64,000 nt of DNA from Paludibacteraceae bacterium. GTDB lineage: Bacteria; Bacteroidota; Bacteroidia; Bacteroidales; Paludibacteraceae. Position numbers and translations under genes: made by a program. Every line of letters begins with the position of its first letter. Within the stretch, counting starts at the first letter, position 1. The notes under the pieces were generated by a model. It did not search any database. It was not told the origin of the DNA and worked only from the letters and a program-made list of their open reading frames with translations. Shown one piece after another: positions 40,960 to 50,882 of this stretch. The stretch lies in assembly GCA_024693065.1 (NCBI GenBank), contig JAILLP010000023.1, positions 124,001 to 188,000 of the forward strand, given 5' to 3'.

Positions 40960-41688
40960 ATGCGTTACTTGATATGTTTTTCATATAAGGGAACTAATTA
41001 TCATGGGTGGCAAATACAGCCTAATGAGGTGACCGTCCAGTCGGTCCTCACATCTTCTCTTTCATTGGTTTTGCGTGAGGAAATCGAGCTGGTGGGGGCG
41101 GGTAGGACCGATGCGGGTGTCCACGCCAAACGGATGTTTGCCCACTTCGATTTTGACGGTGAAATCGCTGATTTTGAATCACTCTCGAATAAATTGAATA
41201 GTCTTTTGCCTTCCGATATCTCTGTCTTTGGTATAGAAAGGGTGGCGGATGATTTCCACGCTCGTTTCGACGCTAAGTCGAGGACGTATAGGTATTACAT
41301 ATCCAGGAGGAAAAATCCGTTTTTGGGCGATTTATCCGCAAAAATGACCTTCCCCCTTGATGTGGAGAGGATGAATGAGGCGGCTAAAACGCTCTTCGAT
41401 TATACAGATTTCACCAGCTTCAGCAAGGTCCATACGGACGTGAAGACGAATAATTGTAGGATCATGCATGCTGAGTGGGCTTATGAGGAGGATTGCCTCG
41501 TTTTCACGATTCGGGCTGACCGCTTCCTCCGAAATATGGTGCGGGCTATTGTCGGTACCATGCTGGAGGTGGGAAAAGGTAAACTGAGCGTGGAAGGTTT
41601 CAGGAAGATCATCGAACAGAAAAATAGATGTTTGGCTGGTACTTCCGCTCCGGCGGAGGGCCTCTTCTTATGTGACGTGGAATATTAA
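40960..41688 (+). CDS. truA: tRNA pseudouridine(38-40) synthase
   Basis: A protein of 242 residues with the catalytic aspartate D51 in [11 protein letters not shown] and the typical start [17 protein letters not shown]. The C-terminal part ([21 protein letters not shown]) completes the fold. It isomerises uridines 38-40 in the anticodon arm. It is the last housekeeping gene before the polysaccharide locus, which starts 11 bp later, so the first sugar genes may be read from the same transcript. Confidence 0.97.
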   Translation: MRYLICFSYKGTNYHGWQIQPNEVTVQSVLTSSLSLVLREEIELVGAGRTDAGVHAKRMFAHFDFDGEIADFESLSNKLNSLLPSDISVFGIERVADDFHARFDAKSRTYRYYISRRKNPFLGDLSAKMTFPLDVERMNEAAKTLFDYTDFTSFSKVHTDVKTNNCRIMHAEWAYEEDCLVFTIRADRFLRNMVRAIVGTMLEVGKGKLSVEGFRKIIEQKNRCLAGTSAPAEGLFLCDVEY

Positions 41689-41699
41689 ATGCTTCGGTT

Positions 41700-42833
41700 A
41701 TGAATCAGATTCCCATGGTTGACTTGAAAAGTCAGTACTTGAACGTGAAGGACGAAATGGACGCCGCGATCCAAGGCGTGCTGGATTCGTCCGCTTTCGT
41801 GAAAGGGGAGGCTGTCTCTTCGTTCCAACATCACTTCGAGTCGTATTTGGGTGTGAAGCATGTCATCCCGGTGGGGAATGGCACGGATGCCTTGCAGATT
41901 GCCCTGATGGCGCTAGGACTAAAGCCTGGCGACGAGGTCATCACGCCTGTTTTCACTTTTATCGCTACGGCGGAGGTGGTCGCCTTGCTTGGACTTACGC
42001 CTCGCTTCGTGGATGTCGATCCTTATACTTTCTGCATGACGGCGGAGGACGTGGAAAAGGCCATTACACCGAGAACGAAGGCGATTGTGCCGGTCCATCT
42101 GTTCGGACAGAATGTGGAGATGGAGTCCATTCTGAAAATCGCGGAAAAACATCATATTTTTGTCGTTGAGGATGCTTGCCAATCCATTGGCTCTGAATAC
42201 AAATTCTCCGATGGAATGGTGAAAAAAACAGGTTGTATGGGTCATTTCGGATGTACCTCCTTCTTCCCTTCCAAGAATTTGGGATGCTATGGAGATGGAG
42301 GGGCTTTGTTCACCGATGATGATGCTTTGGCGGAGACCGCCCGTTGTATCGCGAACCATGGTATGACTGTGCGTTATCATCATGACAGAATAGGCGTGAA
42401 CTCTCGGCTGGACAGCCTGCAAGCCGCTATATTGGACGTGAAATTGAGGCATTTGGATGACTATATCGCGAACCGTCGCGCCGCCGCGGCTTTTTATGAT
42501 GAGGCGTTGGCGGACATCCCCGCGCTTCTCACACCTCGCAAAAATGCCCATTCCACCCATTCTTATCACCAGTATACGATCCAGGTGCCGGCGGAAAAAA
42601 GAGATGCCCTTCAACTTTTTTTGAAAGAGAATGGCATCGCCTCTATGATATATTATCCGATTCCATTACATTTGCAGAAAGCTTATGGTATTTATGGCTA
42701 TAAAGAGGGTGCCTTCCCTGTGGCTGAACGTTTGTCCCGGGTGGTATTGTCTTTGCCGATGCATTCGGAGCTTTGCGATGATGTTTTAGCCTATATATCG
42801 CAAAAGATTCACGCTTTTTTGCGTGAGTGGTGA
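41700..42833 (+). CDS. DegT/DnrJ/EryC1/StrS sugar aminotransferase
   Basis: A protein of 377 residues with the DegT-family PLP pattern. The cofactor lysine is K192 in FFPSKNLGCYGDGG and EDACQSIGS lies near 157. Members transaminate nucleotide-linked keto sugars. With the WlbA-like and WlbB-like genes downstream it probably makes the 3-amino group of a UDP-2,3-diamino uronic acid, acting as WlbC/WbpE does. It starts 11 bp after truA and is followed by rfbB. The substrate is inferred from neighbours only. Confidence 0.92.
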   Translation: MNQIPMVDLKSQYLNVKDEMDAAIQGVLDSSAFVKGEAVSSFQHHFESYLGVKHVIPVGNGTDALQIALMALGLKPGDEVITPVFTFIATAEVVALLGLTPRFVDVDPYTFCMTAEDVEKAITPRTKAIVPVHLFGQNVEMESILKIAEKHHIFVVEDACQSIGSEYKFSDGMVKKTGCMGHFGCTSFFPSKNLGCYGDGGALFTDDDALAETARCIANHGMTVRYHHDRIGVNSRLDSLQAAILDVKLRHLDDYIANRRAAAAFYDEALADIPALLTPRKNAHSTHSYHQYTIQVPAEKRDALQLFLKENGIASMIYYPIPLHLQKAYGIYGYKEGAFPVAERLSRVVLSLPMHSELCDDVLAYISQKIHAFLREW

Positions 42834-42886
42834 CGCTATCAAGGGGTTATCGTTTGGATTTTTATTGTAAATAATATAACATAAAT

Positions 42887-44029
42887 ATGGCAGTGAAGAG
42901 AAGTATTGTGATTACAGGTGGTGCCGGTTTCATCGGTTCCCACGTTGTTCGTTTATTCGTGAACAAGTATCCTGAATATAATATCATCAATTTGGACAAG
43001 CTTACCTATGCGGGTAACCTAGCCAATCTGAAGGATGTGGAGAACAAACCGAATTACAAATTCGTGAAGATGGATATCTGCGATTTTGATGCGTTCTATA
43101 AACTGATGCAGGACGAAAAGATCGATGGAATCATCCATTTGGCGGCTGAAAGCCACGTCGATCGTTCCATAAAGGACCCTTTTACTTTCGCGAAAACCAA
43201 TGTGATGGGTACGCTTTCTCTCTTGCAGGCTGCTAAATTGTATTGGGAATCTTTACCTGAGAAGTATGAGGGGAAACGTTTTTACCACATTTCGACCGAT
43301 GAGGTCTATGGAGCACTCTCTATGACTCACCCGGAAGGTATTGAACCTCCGTTCTCCACCACCGCATCCAGCTCGGAGCACCACTTGGCTTATGGGGAGG
43401 ATTTCTTTTATGAAACCACCAAATATACGCCACACTCACCATATTCCGCGTCGAAGGCTGGTTCCGACCACTTCGTGCGCGCTTTCCACGACACCTATGG
43501 AATGCCTACTATTGTGACGAATTGCTCCAACAATTATGGGCCATATCAGTTCCCTGAAAAGTTGATTCCGTTGTTTATCAATAATATACGTCATAGAAAG
43601 CCATTGCCTGTCTATGGCAAGGGTGAGAATGTGCGCGATTGGCTGTATGTTGAGGACCATGCCCGTGCCATTGATGTCATTTTCCACAAGGGAAAGGTGG
43701 CCGAAACATACAATATTGGCGGTTTCAACGAGTGGAAGAACATTGATATCATCAAGGTGGTGATCAATACAGTTGATCGTTTGTTGGGACGCAAGGAAGG
43801 GGAAGACATGAATTTAATCACCTATGTGACAGATCGTTTGGGACACGATGCCCGTTATGCTATCGATTCCACCAAATTACAGAAGGAATTGGGCTGGGAA
43901 CCTAGCCTTCAATTCGAGGAGGGAATCGAAAAGACGGTGAAGTGGTACCTCGAAAACCAGGAGTGGATGGATAATATCACAAGCGGTGAATACGAAAAGT
44001 ATTACGAGGACATGTACAAGGGTAGATGA
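42887..44029 (+). CDS. rfbB: dTDP-glucose 4,6-dehydratase
   Basis: A protein of 380 residues of the extended short-chain dehydrogenase family. The NAD-binding GGAGFIGSH is at 11-19. The active site is D138-E139 in ISTDEVYG, with Y186 and K190 in PYSASKAGSDH. The segment GENVRDWLYVEDHARAI is typical of RfbB. It makes dTDP-4-keto-6-deoxyglucose, precursor of rhamnose and other deoxysugars. The usual partners rfbA, rfbC and rfbD are absent from the window, so they must lie elsewhere. No terminator is seen after it, but a new promoter begins within 65 bp. Confidence 0.96.
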   Translation: MAVKRSIVITGGAGFIGSHVVRLFVNKYPEYNIINLDKLTYAGNLANLKDVENKPNYKFVKMDICDFDAFYKLMQDEKIDGIIHLAAESHVDRSIKDPFTFAKTNVMGTLSLLQAAKLYWESLPEKYEGKRFYHISTDEVYGALSMTHPEGIEPPFSTTASSSEHHLAYGEDFFYETTKYTPHSPYSASKAGSDHFVRAFHDTYGMPTIVTNCSNNYGPYQFPEKLIPLFINNIRHRKPLPVYGKGENVRDWLYVEDHARAIDVIFHKGKVAETYNIGGFNEWKNIDIIKVVINTVDRLLGRKEGEDMNLITYVTDRLGHDARYAIDSTKLQKELGWEPSLQFEEGIEKTVKWYLENQEWMDNITSGEYEKYYEDMYKGR

Positions 44030-44090
44030 AAGACCTTCGATTTGTTTGAATAGACTTCGCAAAATGGGGGGAAAAAGCATAGTATATGTT

Positions 44091-44120
44091 TTGTAATGTT
44101 ATCGATTTGTAGTAAATTTG
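44091..44120 (+). promoter_or_regulatory. Near-consensus Bacteroidota promoter before the polysaccharide genes
   Basis: TTTTG ending at 44093, a 19-bp spacer and TAAATTTG at 44113-44120. Both elements and the spacing match. Transcription should start near 44127, about 209 nt before the first start codon. Confidence 0.72.
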
Positions 44121-44134
44121 CATAATTCTTCTTA

Positions 44135-44160
44135 GGGTAGGGTGTATTGTCACCCTATCC
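44135..44160 (+). other. RNA hairpin at the start of the leader
   Basis: GGGTAGGGTG pairs with CACCCTATCC across a 6-base loop, 10 pairs with one G-U. No T-run follows directly, so it is not a plain terminator. It begins about 8 nt after the predicted transcript start and could protect or regulate the mRNA. Confidence 0.55.
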
Positions 44161-44335
44161 ATTGAAGTGTTTTATATGGGTATGTGTTCTTTCGTTTCAT
44201 TTTAGTTCTATTTATTAGGGTGAAATTTGGAATTGTATCCGGAAAAATATTTGGAATTGTCTGTAAGTGAGTGATTTGTGTTGATATACATGTTACTCAC
44301 GATAACGAAGTTATTGCCTAAATTTATCCGATAGC

Positions 44336-44905
44336 ATGTCTTTTATTCATGAAACCGCTGTTGTGGACGAGGGTTCCGTGATTGGTGAGAATGTGAAAAT
44401 ATGGCATTTTTCCCATGTCATGTCAGGTGCTTGCATTGGCGACAACTGCAATATTGGGCAAAATGTGGTGGTCTCACCTGATGTGAAAATCGGTAATAAT
44501 GTGAAAATCCAGAATAACGTTTCCGTCTATACGGGCGTTATTTGCGAGGACGATGTCTTTTTGGGGCCTTCCATGGTTTTCACCAACGTCATCAATCCTA
44601 GAAGTTTTGTGAACCGGAAGTCTGAGTTTAAGCAGACCTTGGTGAGAAAAGGGGCTTCGATTGGTGCGAACGCAACAGTCGTTTGTGGCGTTGAAATCGG
44701 CGCTTATGCGATGGTTGGTGCCGGCACGGTGGTGACGAAGGATGTGAAGCCCTTCGCTCTGATGGTCGGGAATCCGGGCAGACAAATTGGCTGGGTGAGC
44801 GAGTATGGCCATCGTTTGAATTTTGACGAAACGGGAAGGGCTGTTTGCCCGGAAACGAATTCCTCCTACGAGTTGAGGAACGGATTGGTTAGTAAAATCG
44901 ATTGA
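44336..44905 (+). CDS. Hexapeptide acetyltransferase, WlbB/WbpD-like
   Basis: A protein of 189 residues built of left-handed beta-helix hexapeptide repeats (VIGENVKIWHFSHVMSGACIG onwards), with the MVGNPGRQIGWVSEYG segment near the C-terminus. This is the pattern of WlbB/WbpD, which N-acetylates the 3-amino group of UDP-2-acetamido-3-amino-glucuronic acid. The conserved NVVVSPDVKIG and VFTNVINPRS segments support it. Placement directly before a WlbA-like dehydrogenase (4 bp) strengthens the call. It is the first gene after the long leader. Confidence 0.87.
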   Translation: MSFIHETAVVDEGSVIGENVKIWHFSHVMSGACIGDNCNIGQNVVVSPDVKIGNNVKIQNNVSVYTGVICEDDVFLGPSMVFTNVINPRSFVNRKSEFKQTLVRKGASIGANATVVCGVEIGAYAMVGAGTVVTKDVKPFALMVGNPGRQIGWVSEYGHRLNFDETGRAVCPETNSSYELRNGLVSKID

Positions 44906-44909
44906 TTTC

Positions 44910-45932
44910 ATGGTTAGATTTGCTGTTGTTGGTTATGGTCACATCGGGAAACGCCATGCGGAGATGATCCGCAGAAATTCTGAGGCGGAGTTGGTGGCGG
45001 TATGCGACGTTTTGCCGAAGGAGAAGGTGGATTTCACGGATGACCTTCCGTATTTCACCTCTATCGAGGATTTGCTGGCTTCTGGACTGCAGATTGACGT
45101 GGTGAACATCTGTACGCCGAATTTCTTCCACGCTCCTTATGCGTTGATGGTCTTGGAATCTAGGCGTCATGTGGTTATCGAAAAGCCTATCGCTTTGAGC
45201 AAGGCGGATGCGGAGAAGTTGGTCTCTAAGTCATTGGAGGTCTCCAAAAAGGTTTTCTGCGTGATGCAGAACCGCTATTCCCCGCCTTCCGTGTGGTTGA
45301 AGCAGATGATGGCGGAGAAGCGTCTGGGCAAGATTTTCATGGTCCAGTTGAATTGCTTCTGGAATCGGGACGAACGTTATTACAAGAAGGGAAATTGGCA
45401 CGGGGATGGACGTCTGGACGGCGGAACTCTCTTCACTCAATTTTCCCATTTCATCGATATCATGTATTGGCTGTTCGGCGATATCACCAACATCGTCGGT
45501 CATTTCAATGATTTCTCCCATAAGGATTTGACCGATTTCGAGGATAGCGGGGTTGTCACGTTCGATTTCATGAACGGTGGCATGGGCTGCTTGAATTATT
45601 CCACCGCGGTGTGGGACACCAACTTGGAGAGCAGCATCACTATCATTGGTGAAAAGGGTACGGTCAAGGTGGCCGGACAATACATGAACGAGGTGGTCTA
45701 TTGTCATGTGCAGGATTACGAGATGCCTGAGTTGGCGCCTAGCAATCCGCCGAACGACTATGGTGCGTATAAGGGTTCTGCCCAAAATCACCATTTGGTC
45801 ATAAAAAATGTGATTGATACTTTACAAAATGATAATTCCATCACAACTAATGTGTTGGAGGGTTTAAAAGTTGTTGACATCATCGAACGGATCTATGCGG
45901 TTCGCGATGGAGTCTGGTCAAAGCGTGTTTAG
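44910..45932 (+). CDS. NAD-dependent sugar dehydrogenase, WlbA/WbpB-like
   Basis: A protein of 340 residues of the GFO/IDH/MocA family. The Rossmann motif is [14 protein letters not shown], followed by [14 protein letters not shown] with the catalytic lysine. A C-terminal beta-sheet domain includes [20 protein letters not shown]. WlbA/WbpB oxidises UDP-GlcNAcA at C3 to give the keto sugar used by the DegT aminotransferase. With the adjacent WlbB-like gene and the DegT gene at 41700, three of the four steps are present. It lies 2 bp before ugd. Confidence 0.88.
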   Translation: MVRFAVVGYGHIGKRHAEMIRRNSEAELVAVCDVLPKEKVDFTDDLPYFTSIEDLLASGLQIDVVNICTPNFFHAPYALMVLESRRHVVIEKPIALSKADAEKLVSKSLEVSKKVFCVMQNRYSPPSVWLKQMMAEKRLGKIFMVQLNCFWNRDERYYKKGNWHGDGRLDGGTLFTQFSHFIDIMYWLFGDITNIVGHFNDFSHKDLTDFEDSGVVTFDFMNGGMGCLNYSTAVWDTNLESSITIIGEKGTVKVAGQYMNEVVYCHVQDYEMPELAPSNPPNDYGAYKGSAQNHHLVIKNVIDTLQNDNSITTNVLEGLKVVDIIERIYAVRDGVWSKRV

Positions 45933-45934
45933 TT

Positions 45935-47278
45935 ATGAGAGATTTTAAGGATTTGAGGATTGCTGTCGCAGGTACAGGATATGTGGGATTGAGTATCGCC
46001 ACATTATTGGCCCAGCATCACTCTGTTGTTGCTGTGGATGTGATACCGGAAAAGGTTGATTTGATCAATAATCGCAAGTCGCCGATTCAGGATGATTATA
46101 TCGAAAAGTATTTGGCGGAAAAACCTCTGGATTTGAAAGCCACTTTGGATGGGGCTTCCGCTTATAGGGATGCTGATTTTGTCGTAATCGCCGCACCTAC
46201 GAATTATGACCCTGTGAAGAATTATTTTGACACGAGTCATGTGGAGGAGGTGATAGACCTTGTCCTGAAAGTGAATCCGGATGCGGTGATGGTGATTAAA
46301 TCGACCATCCCGGTTGGTTATACGCGTAATCTGTATGTCCGCTATGCGAAGAAGTTCGCTGAAACGGCTAGCCTTGCGGGGAAGAAGTTCAATTTGTTGT
46401 TTTCTCCTGAGTTCTTGCGTGAAAGCAAGGCGCTCTACGATAACTTGTACCCGTCCCGAATCATTGTGGGATATCCGAAAATCATTGACATCCCGGCTTT
46501 CAAGGAGGAGAATGATGCGATCCGTATGGTGGCTAATGACCATGCGGAGGAGTATGCGAGAACTTTCGCCGCTCTTTTGCAGGAGGGTGCCTTGAAGGAA
46601 AACATCGATACGCTCTTTATGGGTATGAAGGAGGCGGAGGCGGTGAAGCTTTTCGCCAATACGTATTTGGCGCTCCGTGTCAGCTATTTCAACGAGTTGG
46701 ATACTTATGCGGAGGTGAAGGGCTTGGATGCGCAAGCGATCATTCAGGGCGTCGGCTTGGATCCTCGCATTGGTATGCATTACAACAATCCTTCTTTTGG
46801 CTACGGTGGATATTGTTTGCCGAAGGACACGAAACAACTTTTGGCGAACTACACCAATGTGCCGCAAAATATGATGACTGCTATCGTGGAGAGTAACCGT
46901 ACCCGTAAGGATTTCATCGCGGACCAGGTGTTGCGTAAGGCTGGCTATTATGACTACAGCAATCAAAATGGTTATAGCCAAAGCCATGAAAAACCTGTCA
47001 CCATCGGTGTCTATCGCTTGACGATGAAGTCCAATTCCGATAACTTCCGCCAAAGCTCTATCCAGGGCGTAATGAAGCGTGTGAAGGCGAAGGGGGCGAA
47101 TGTCATCATTTATGAGCCGACGCTGGAGGATGGTTCGACTTTCTTCGGAAGCTTGGTGGTGAACGATCTTTCTAAATTCAAGACGCAGTCTCAAGCCATC
47201 ATCGCCAATCGTTATGACAGTTGTTTGGATGATGTCGAGCAGAAAGTATATACGAGGGATTTGTTTAGGAGAGATTGA
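45935..47278 (+). CDS. ugd: UDP-glucose 6-dehydrogenase
   Basis: A protein of 447 residues resembling the short E. coli type Ugd. It has the NAD site [26 protein letters not shown], and the catalytic cysteine C294 in [13 protein letters not shown]. It is some 60 residues longer than E. coli Ugd (388), with insertions near 180-200 (after the SRIIVGYP strand) and near 335-350 ([12 protein letters not shown]). It makes UDP-glucuronic acid. A UDP-N-acetylglucosamine dehydrogenase role, which the WlbA/B genes would call for, cannot be excluded. Confidence 0.92.
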   Translation: MRDFKDLRIAVAGTGYVGLSIATLLAQHHSVVAVDVIPEKVDLINNRKSPIQDDYIEKYLAEKPLDLKATLDGASAYRDADFVVIAAPTNYDPVKNYFDTSHVEEVIDLVLKVNPDAVMVIKSTIPVGYTRNLYVRYAKKFAETASLAGKKFNLLFSPEFLRESKALYDNLYPSRIIVGYPKIIDIPAFKEENDAIRMVANDHAEEYARTFAALLQEGALKENIDTLFMGMKEAEAVKLFANTYLALRVSYFNELDTYAEVKGLDAQAIIQGVGLDPRIGMHYNNPSFGYGGYCLPKDTKQLLANYTNVPQNMMTAIVESNRTRKDFIADQVLRKAGYYDYSNQNGYSQSHEKPVTIGVYRLTMKSNSDNFRQSSIQGVMKRVKAKGANVIIYEPTLEDGSTFFGSLVVNDLSKFKTQSQAIIANRYDSCLDDVEQKVYTRDLFRRD

Positions 47279-47283
47279 TTTAG

Positions 47284-48426
47284 ATGGGTAAGTACGATTA
47301 TTTGATAGTTGGTTCTGGTCTTTTTGGCGCGACATTTGCGTATCGTGCTTTTAAGAAGGGAAAAAGGTGTTTGTTGATCGAGAAACGTCCTAATCTGGGT
47401 GGTAATCTGTATTGCGAGAACATCGAGGGAATTAATGTCCACAAGTATGGAGCTCATATTTTCCATACGAATAATAAAACAGTTTGGGATTTCGTAAACT
47501 CAATCGTTGAGTTTAATCGTTATACGAATTCTCCGGTGGCGAATTATAAGGGGTGTTTGTATAATCTTCCTTTCAATATGAACACCTTCTATCAGATGTG
47601 GGGCGTGAAGACTCCTGAGGAGGCTTCGAAAAAAATCGAAGAGCAAAAACGGGAGGCGCTTCGTAGTCTAAATGGACGTGAGCCTCAGAATCTGGAGGAA
47701 CAGGCATTGTCTTTGGTCGGTAAGGATATTTTTGAAAAGTTAATAAAGGAATATACTGAAAAACAATGGGGTAGGAAGTGTACGGAACTTCCTGCTTTCA
47801 TCATAAAAAGGTTGCCTGTCCGTCTTGTCTTTGATAATAATTATTTCAACGATTCATATCAGGGAATTCCGATTGGCGGATATAACAGACTGATTGATGG
47901 CTTGTTGGAAGGCGTCGAATGTAGAACTGGAGAGGATTTTTTCCAGTCTGTTTGCCCTTCGACCGGAAAGATGTGGAAAGATAGCTGGAGGGAAATCGCG
48001 GATCGTTTGGTTTTTACTGGCCCGATCGACCAGTACTTCAATTATTCATTGGGAAAATTAGATTGGCGTACAGTTAGTTTTGAAACCAGGATAGTCGAAA
48101 CGGCTAACTATCAAGGGAATGCGGTGGTGAACTATACAAGCCATGATGTTCCTTATACGCGTGTGATCGAACACAAGCACTTTGAAATGTTCGGACAACA
48201 AGTGTATGATTGCCCGAAGAGTGTGATCAGTGAGGAATATTCCACTGAATATAAAGAGGGAATGGAGCCTTATTATCCTGTGAACGACGAGAAAAATAAC
48301 GGTTTGGCGGAGTCTTATCGGAAAATGGCGACGCAGGAGACTAACGTTATATTTGGGGGACGTTTGGCAGAGTATAGGTATTATGATATGGCACCAGTGA
48401 TTGAACACGTGTTGCAGATCATCTAA
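47284..48426 (+). CDS. glf: UDP-galactopyranose mutase
   Basis: A protein of 380 residues with the FAD-binding start YDYLIVGSGLFGA and LIEKRPNLGGN. The family pattern GAHIFHTNNKTVWDF is intact, and the substrate region ending GGRLAEYRYYDM contains the conserved tyrosine and arginine. It converts UDP-galactopyranose to UDP-galactofuranose, so the glycan probably contains galactofuranose. It follows ugd by 5 bp. Codon use and A+T content rise from about here. Confidence 0.96.
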   Translation: MGKYDYLIVGSGLFGATFAYRAFKKGKRCLLIEKRPNLGGNLYCENIEGINVHKYGAHIFHTNNKTVWDFVNSIVEFNRYTNSPVANYKGCLYNLPFNMNTFYQMWGVKTPEEASKKIEEQKREALRSLNGREPQNLEEQALSLVGKDIFEKLIKEYTEKQWGRKCTELPAFIIKRLPVRLVFDNNYFNDSYQGIPIGGYNRLIDGLLEGVECRTGEDFFQSVCPSTGKMWKDSWREIADRLVFTGPIDQYFNYSLGKLDWRTVSFETRIVETANYQGNAVVNYTSHDVPYTRVIEHKHFEMFGQQVYDCPKSVISEEYSTEYKEGMEPYYPVNDEKNNGLAESYRKMATQETNVIFGGRLAEYRYYDMAPVIEHVLQII

Positions 48427-48484
48427 TGTGTTCTTTGGTTGGTGTTATGAGTTTCAAGTGTGTTTTATTGAGAAAAGTTTGAAT

Positions 48485-49381
48485 ATGAATTTAGATGAAG
48501 AGATAAGATGCGGATATAAGGTGTCAGCCCAAATGAAGCATATTTGGAATGTGCAGATGAATTTGCTGAAAAAGTTATTGGAAGTCTGTGAAAAGCATAA
48601 TTTGAGGATTTGGGCTTCTAGTGGGACTTTGTTAGGTGCGGTTAGACATGGAGGTTATATTCCGTGGGATGATGATATCGATATGGTGATGATGAGGGAT
48701 GATTATAATAAATTGCTCTCTATCGCATCTGCTGAGTTTAAAGCTCCATATTTCTTCCAGTGTGCTTATACTGAGACGGTTCCATATCATAGAGGCCATG
48801 CTCAACTTCGCATGGATGGGACTACGGCAATCCTTCCGACGGATTATAAGTTGGATTTCCATCATGGAATATTTATTGATATTTTCGTGTTCGATGCTGT
48901 CCCGGAAGACGATAAAGAGGTAACCCGTTTGATTGATAATATCCACTATTGGAAAGGAAAAGTAATGCAATTTGTATCATCTTCCCGCTTTTCTTTCAAT
49001 CCTATTCATGATTTGAAGTTGTTGAGGAGATTGATATATTGTCATACTCATGATTTTATTGAGTGTTACAGAAAATATGAGGATGCTCTCTCAACTTATA
49101 GTATAGCGGATAATACATATGTTGTAAAATTAGGCTTACGATATGACCATGAGTATGTCGTTAAGAAGAAATTAAATAAAAATTTGTATGCTAAGACGAT
49201 ATATATGCCTTTTGAAGATACTCAAATGCCTGTCCCTGAGGAGTATGATGAGGTGTTGACTGTTCTTTATGGCGACTATATGAACCCAAATAGAGAACCA
49301 ACATATCATGGTGGATATCTGGCTATTGATACGGAAAAAACGTATGAACCATATCTGCAGGAACTTAGACGAACTATGTAA
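48485..49381 (+). CDS. LicD-family phosphotransferase
   Basis: A protein of 298 residues from the ATG at 48485. An upstream in-frame extension overlaps glf and is cysteine-rich and unlikely. The canonical signature GTLLGAVRHGGYIPWDDDID is intact, and the C-terminal VPEEYDEVLTVLYGDYMNP is also standard. LicD proteins move phosphocholine or similar groups from a CDP carrier onto surface sugars. No licA, licB or licC gene is adjacent, so the donor is unknown. It is followed 12 bp later by the flippase. Confidence 0.92.
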   Translation: MNLDEEIRCGYKVSAQMKHIWNVQMNLLKKLLEVCEKHNLRIWASSGTLLGAVRHGGYIPWDDDIDMVMMRDDYNKLLSIASAEFKAPYFFQCAYTETVPYHRGHAQLRMDGTTAILPTDYKLDFHHGIFIDIFVFDAVPEDDKEVTRLIDNIHYWKGKVMQFVSSSRFSFNPIHDLKLLRRLIYCHTHDFIECYRKYEDALSTYSIADNTYVVKLGLRYDHEYVVKKKLNKNLYAKTIYMPFEDTQMPVPEEYDEVLTVLYGDYMNPNREPTYHGGYLAIDTEKTYEPYLQELRRTM

Positions 49382-49393
49382 AAAGAGACAGGT

Positions 49394-50845
49394 GTGGGTT
49401 TAAAACAAAGTGTCGTAAGTGGAGCTATATGGACAGGGCTTGAAAAAGTCTTGACCCAGGTAGTCCATTTTGTCATTGGTGTTATATTGGCTCGCATCTT
49501 ATCCCCTGGTGATTATGGTGTGGTTGGAATGTTGACTATTTTTATTGCGATAGCCAATGTTTTTACTGATAGTGGATTGTCTAGTGCATTGATTCAAAAA
49601 AAGGATCGGACCGACACTGATTATTCCACTATTTTTTATTTCAATCTACTGGTGGCTGTCTTCTTTTATTGCTTGTTGTTTGTGACATCTCCGCTCATTG
49701 CGGATTTTTATAACATGCCGATTTTAAAGGATGTGACGAGGATTGTCGCCCTCTCGTTGATAATAACAGGTTTTACAGCCGTACAAAGTACCCGATTACG
49801 TATCAATCTGCAATTTAGGAAATTGTCCGTAATCACAATCTCAGGAATGTTAGTGACGGGAGCGACAGGTCTGGTTCTTGCCTTTAATGGTTTTGGCGTA
49901 TGGGCTTTGGTTATTCAGACGATTGCCGGGAATCTGTTTTGCTCTGTATGCATTTGGTATGTCGCTAAATGGCGGCCAAGTCTTGTGTTCTCGAAGGAAT
50001 CGTTTAAAAGTTTGTGGGGAGTTGGCTCCAAGCTTTTGGGCTCAAGTTTGATTAACACTTTGTACAGTAATATGTATACACTTGTGATAGGAAAGTCTTT
50101 TTCCAAGGAACAGGTGGGATATTATAATAGGGGTAATCAATATGCGTTACTGCCAATGCAGTCTGTGCAGGACATGGCTGTAAAAGTGAATTTCCCTGTT
50201 CTGTCAAAACTTCAGGATGACGACGAACGCTTAATTTCCGCATACAAAAAACTGATGACGGTTCCGTTGTATCTACTTTATCCTATTTTAGTCGGATTGG
50301 CTGTCATCGCTCCCTATCTAATCCCTGTGATGATCGGGGAGAAGTGGATTCCTTGTGTGCCTGTGTTGCAGGTTCTTTGTATCGGATATATGCTAAGCCC
50401 GTTGACAAGTTTGAATCTTAATCTATTGTATGTGAAAGGGCGTACGGATTTGGTTCTGAAACTGGAGTTCTTTAAGAAACCGATCGGTTTCCTCATCCTA
50501 TTCCTGAGTATTCCTTTGGGTTTGATCGGAATGGTGGTGGGAAAGGCCTTCTACGAGTTTGTCGCCTTTTCGTTTAACTGCTATTATACAAAGAAATTTT
50601 ACGATTATGGTGAGTGGAAACAATTGAAGGCTTTGCTGCCGATTGTGGTTAATTGCGTCATCATGGCAGTGCTGGTCTATATTTCCATGTATTTCGTGGA
50701 ATCTTATTTGGTAAAGATTTGTGTGGGTATCCCTGTGGGGATTATTTCATATCTGATGTTGTCCATTGTTTTCGGAGATGAAAATTATAAGGAACTGAAA
50801 AGTATTATTTGGGGGAAATTACATAAGTCGGATTCTGAGAATTGA
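49394..50845 (+). CDS. Polysaccharide flippase (Wzx-type)
   Basis: A membrane protein of 483 residues with about twelve hydrophobic segments. The start appears to be GTG at 49394, just after the LicD stop. The beginning (MGLKQSVVSGAIWTGLEKV) and the segment ILARILSPGDYGVVGMLTIF are typical of the polysaccharide transport (PST) branch near WzxC. It should flip lipid-linked repeat units across the inner membrane. It lies between LicD and an acyltransferase. Confidence 0.93.
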   Translation: MGLKQSVVSGAIWTGLEKVLTQVVHFVIGVILARILSPGDYGVVGMLTIFIAIANVFTDSGLSSALIQKKDRTDTDYSTIFYFNLLVAVFFYCLLFVTSPLIADFYNMPILKDVTRIVALSLIITGFTAVQSTRLRINLQFRKLSVITISGMLVTGATGLVLAFNGFGVWALVIQTIAGNLFCSVCIWYVAKWRPSLVFSKESFKSLWGVGSKLLGSSLINTLYSNMYTLVIGKSFSKEQVGYYNRGNQYALLPMQSVQDMAVKVNFPVLSKLQDDDERLISAYKKLMTVPLYLLYPILVGLAVIAPYLIPVMIGEKWIPCVPVLQVLCIGYMLSPLTSLNLNLLYVKGRTDLVLKLEFFKKPIGFLILFLSIPLGLIGMVVGKAFYEFVAFSFNCYYTKKFYDYGEWKQLKALLPIVVNCVIMAVLVYISMYFVESYLVKICVGIPVGIISYLMLSIVFGDENYKELKSIIWGKLHKSDSEN

Positions 50846-50882
50846 TTTTTAGAATTTGTAATAAGTAATAAGGGTGTAGGTG

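Larger units (their letters stand above)
44030..44335. other. Promoter and long structured leader of the polysaccharide operon
   Basis: This 306-bp gap holds the promoter at 44091-44120 and then about 200 nt of untranslated leader. Within the leader are a 10-bp hairpin (44135-44160), a 12-bp direct repeat ATTTGGAATTGT at 44225-44236 and 44249-44260, an inverted pair GTGAGT/ACTCAC (44267-44272, 44295-44300), and ATAAC-GAA-GTTAT at 44302-44314. No open frame fills it. Capsule operons in Bacteroidota often have regulated leaders, so this may be an antitermination or attenuation region. Confidence 0.6.

Noticed and set aside
44030-44335. A upxY-type regulator or invertible promoter at the head of the polysaccharide genes
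   Set aside because: No coding sequence fits in the gap, and the inverted repeats flanking the promoter are too short and misplaced for site-specific inversion.
46004-47335. Minus-strand open frame of 443 codons opposite ugd
   Set aside because: It is exactly antisense to a gene with clear catalytic motifs, shows no family pattern, and its Arg/His/Ile-rich translation is what the complement of these codons gives.
48401-48484. Longer LicD reading frame overlapping glf
   Set aside because: The extension is cysteine- and phenylalanine-rich and unlike LicD; the ATG at 48485 gives the normal start.
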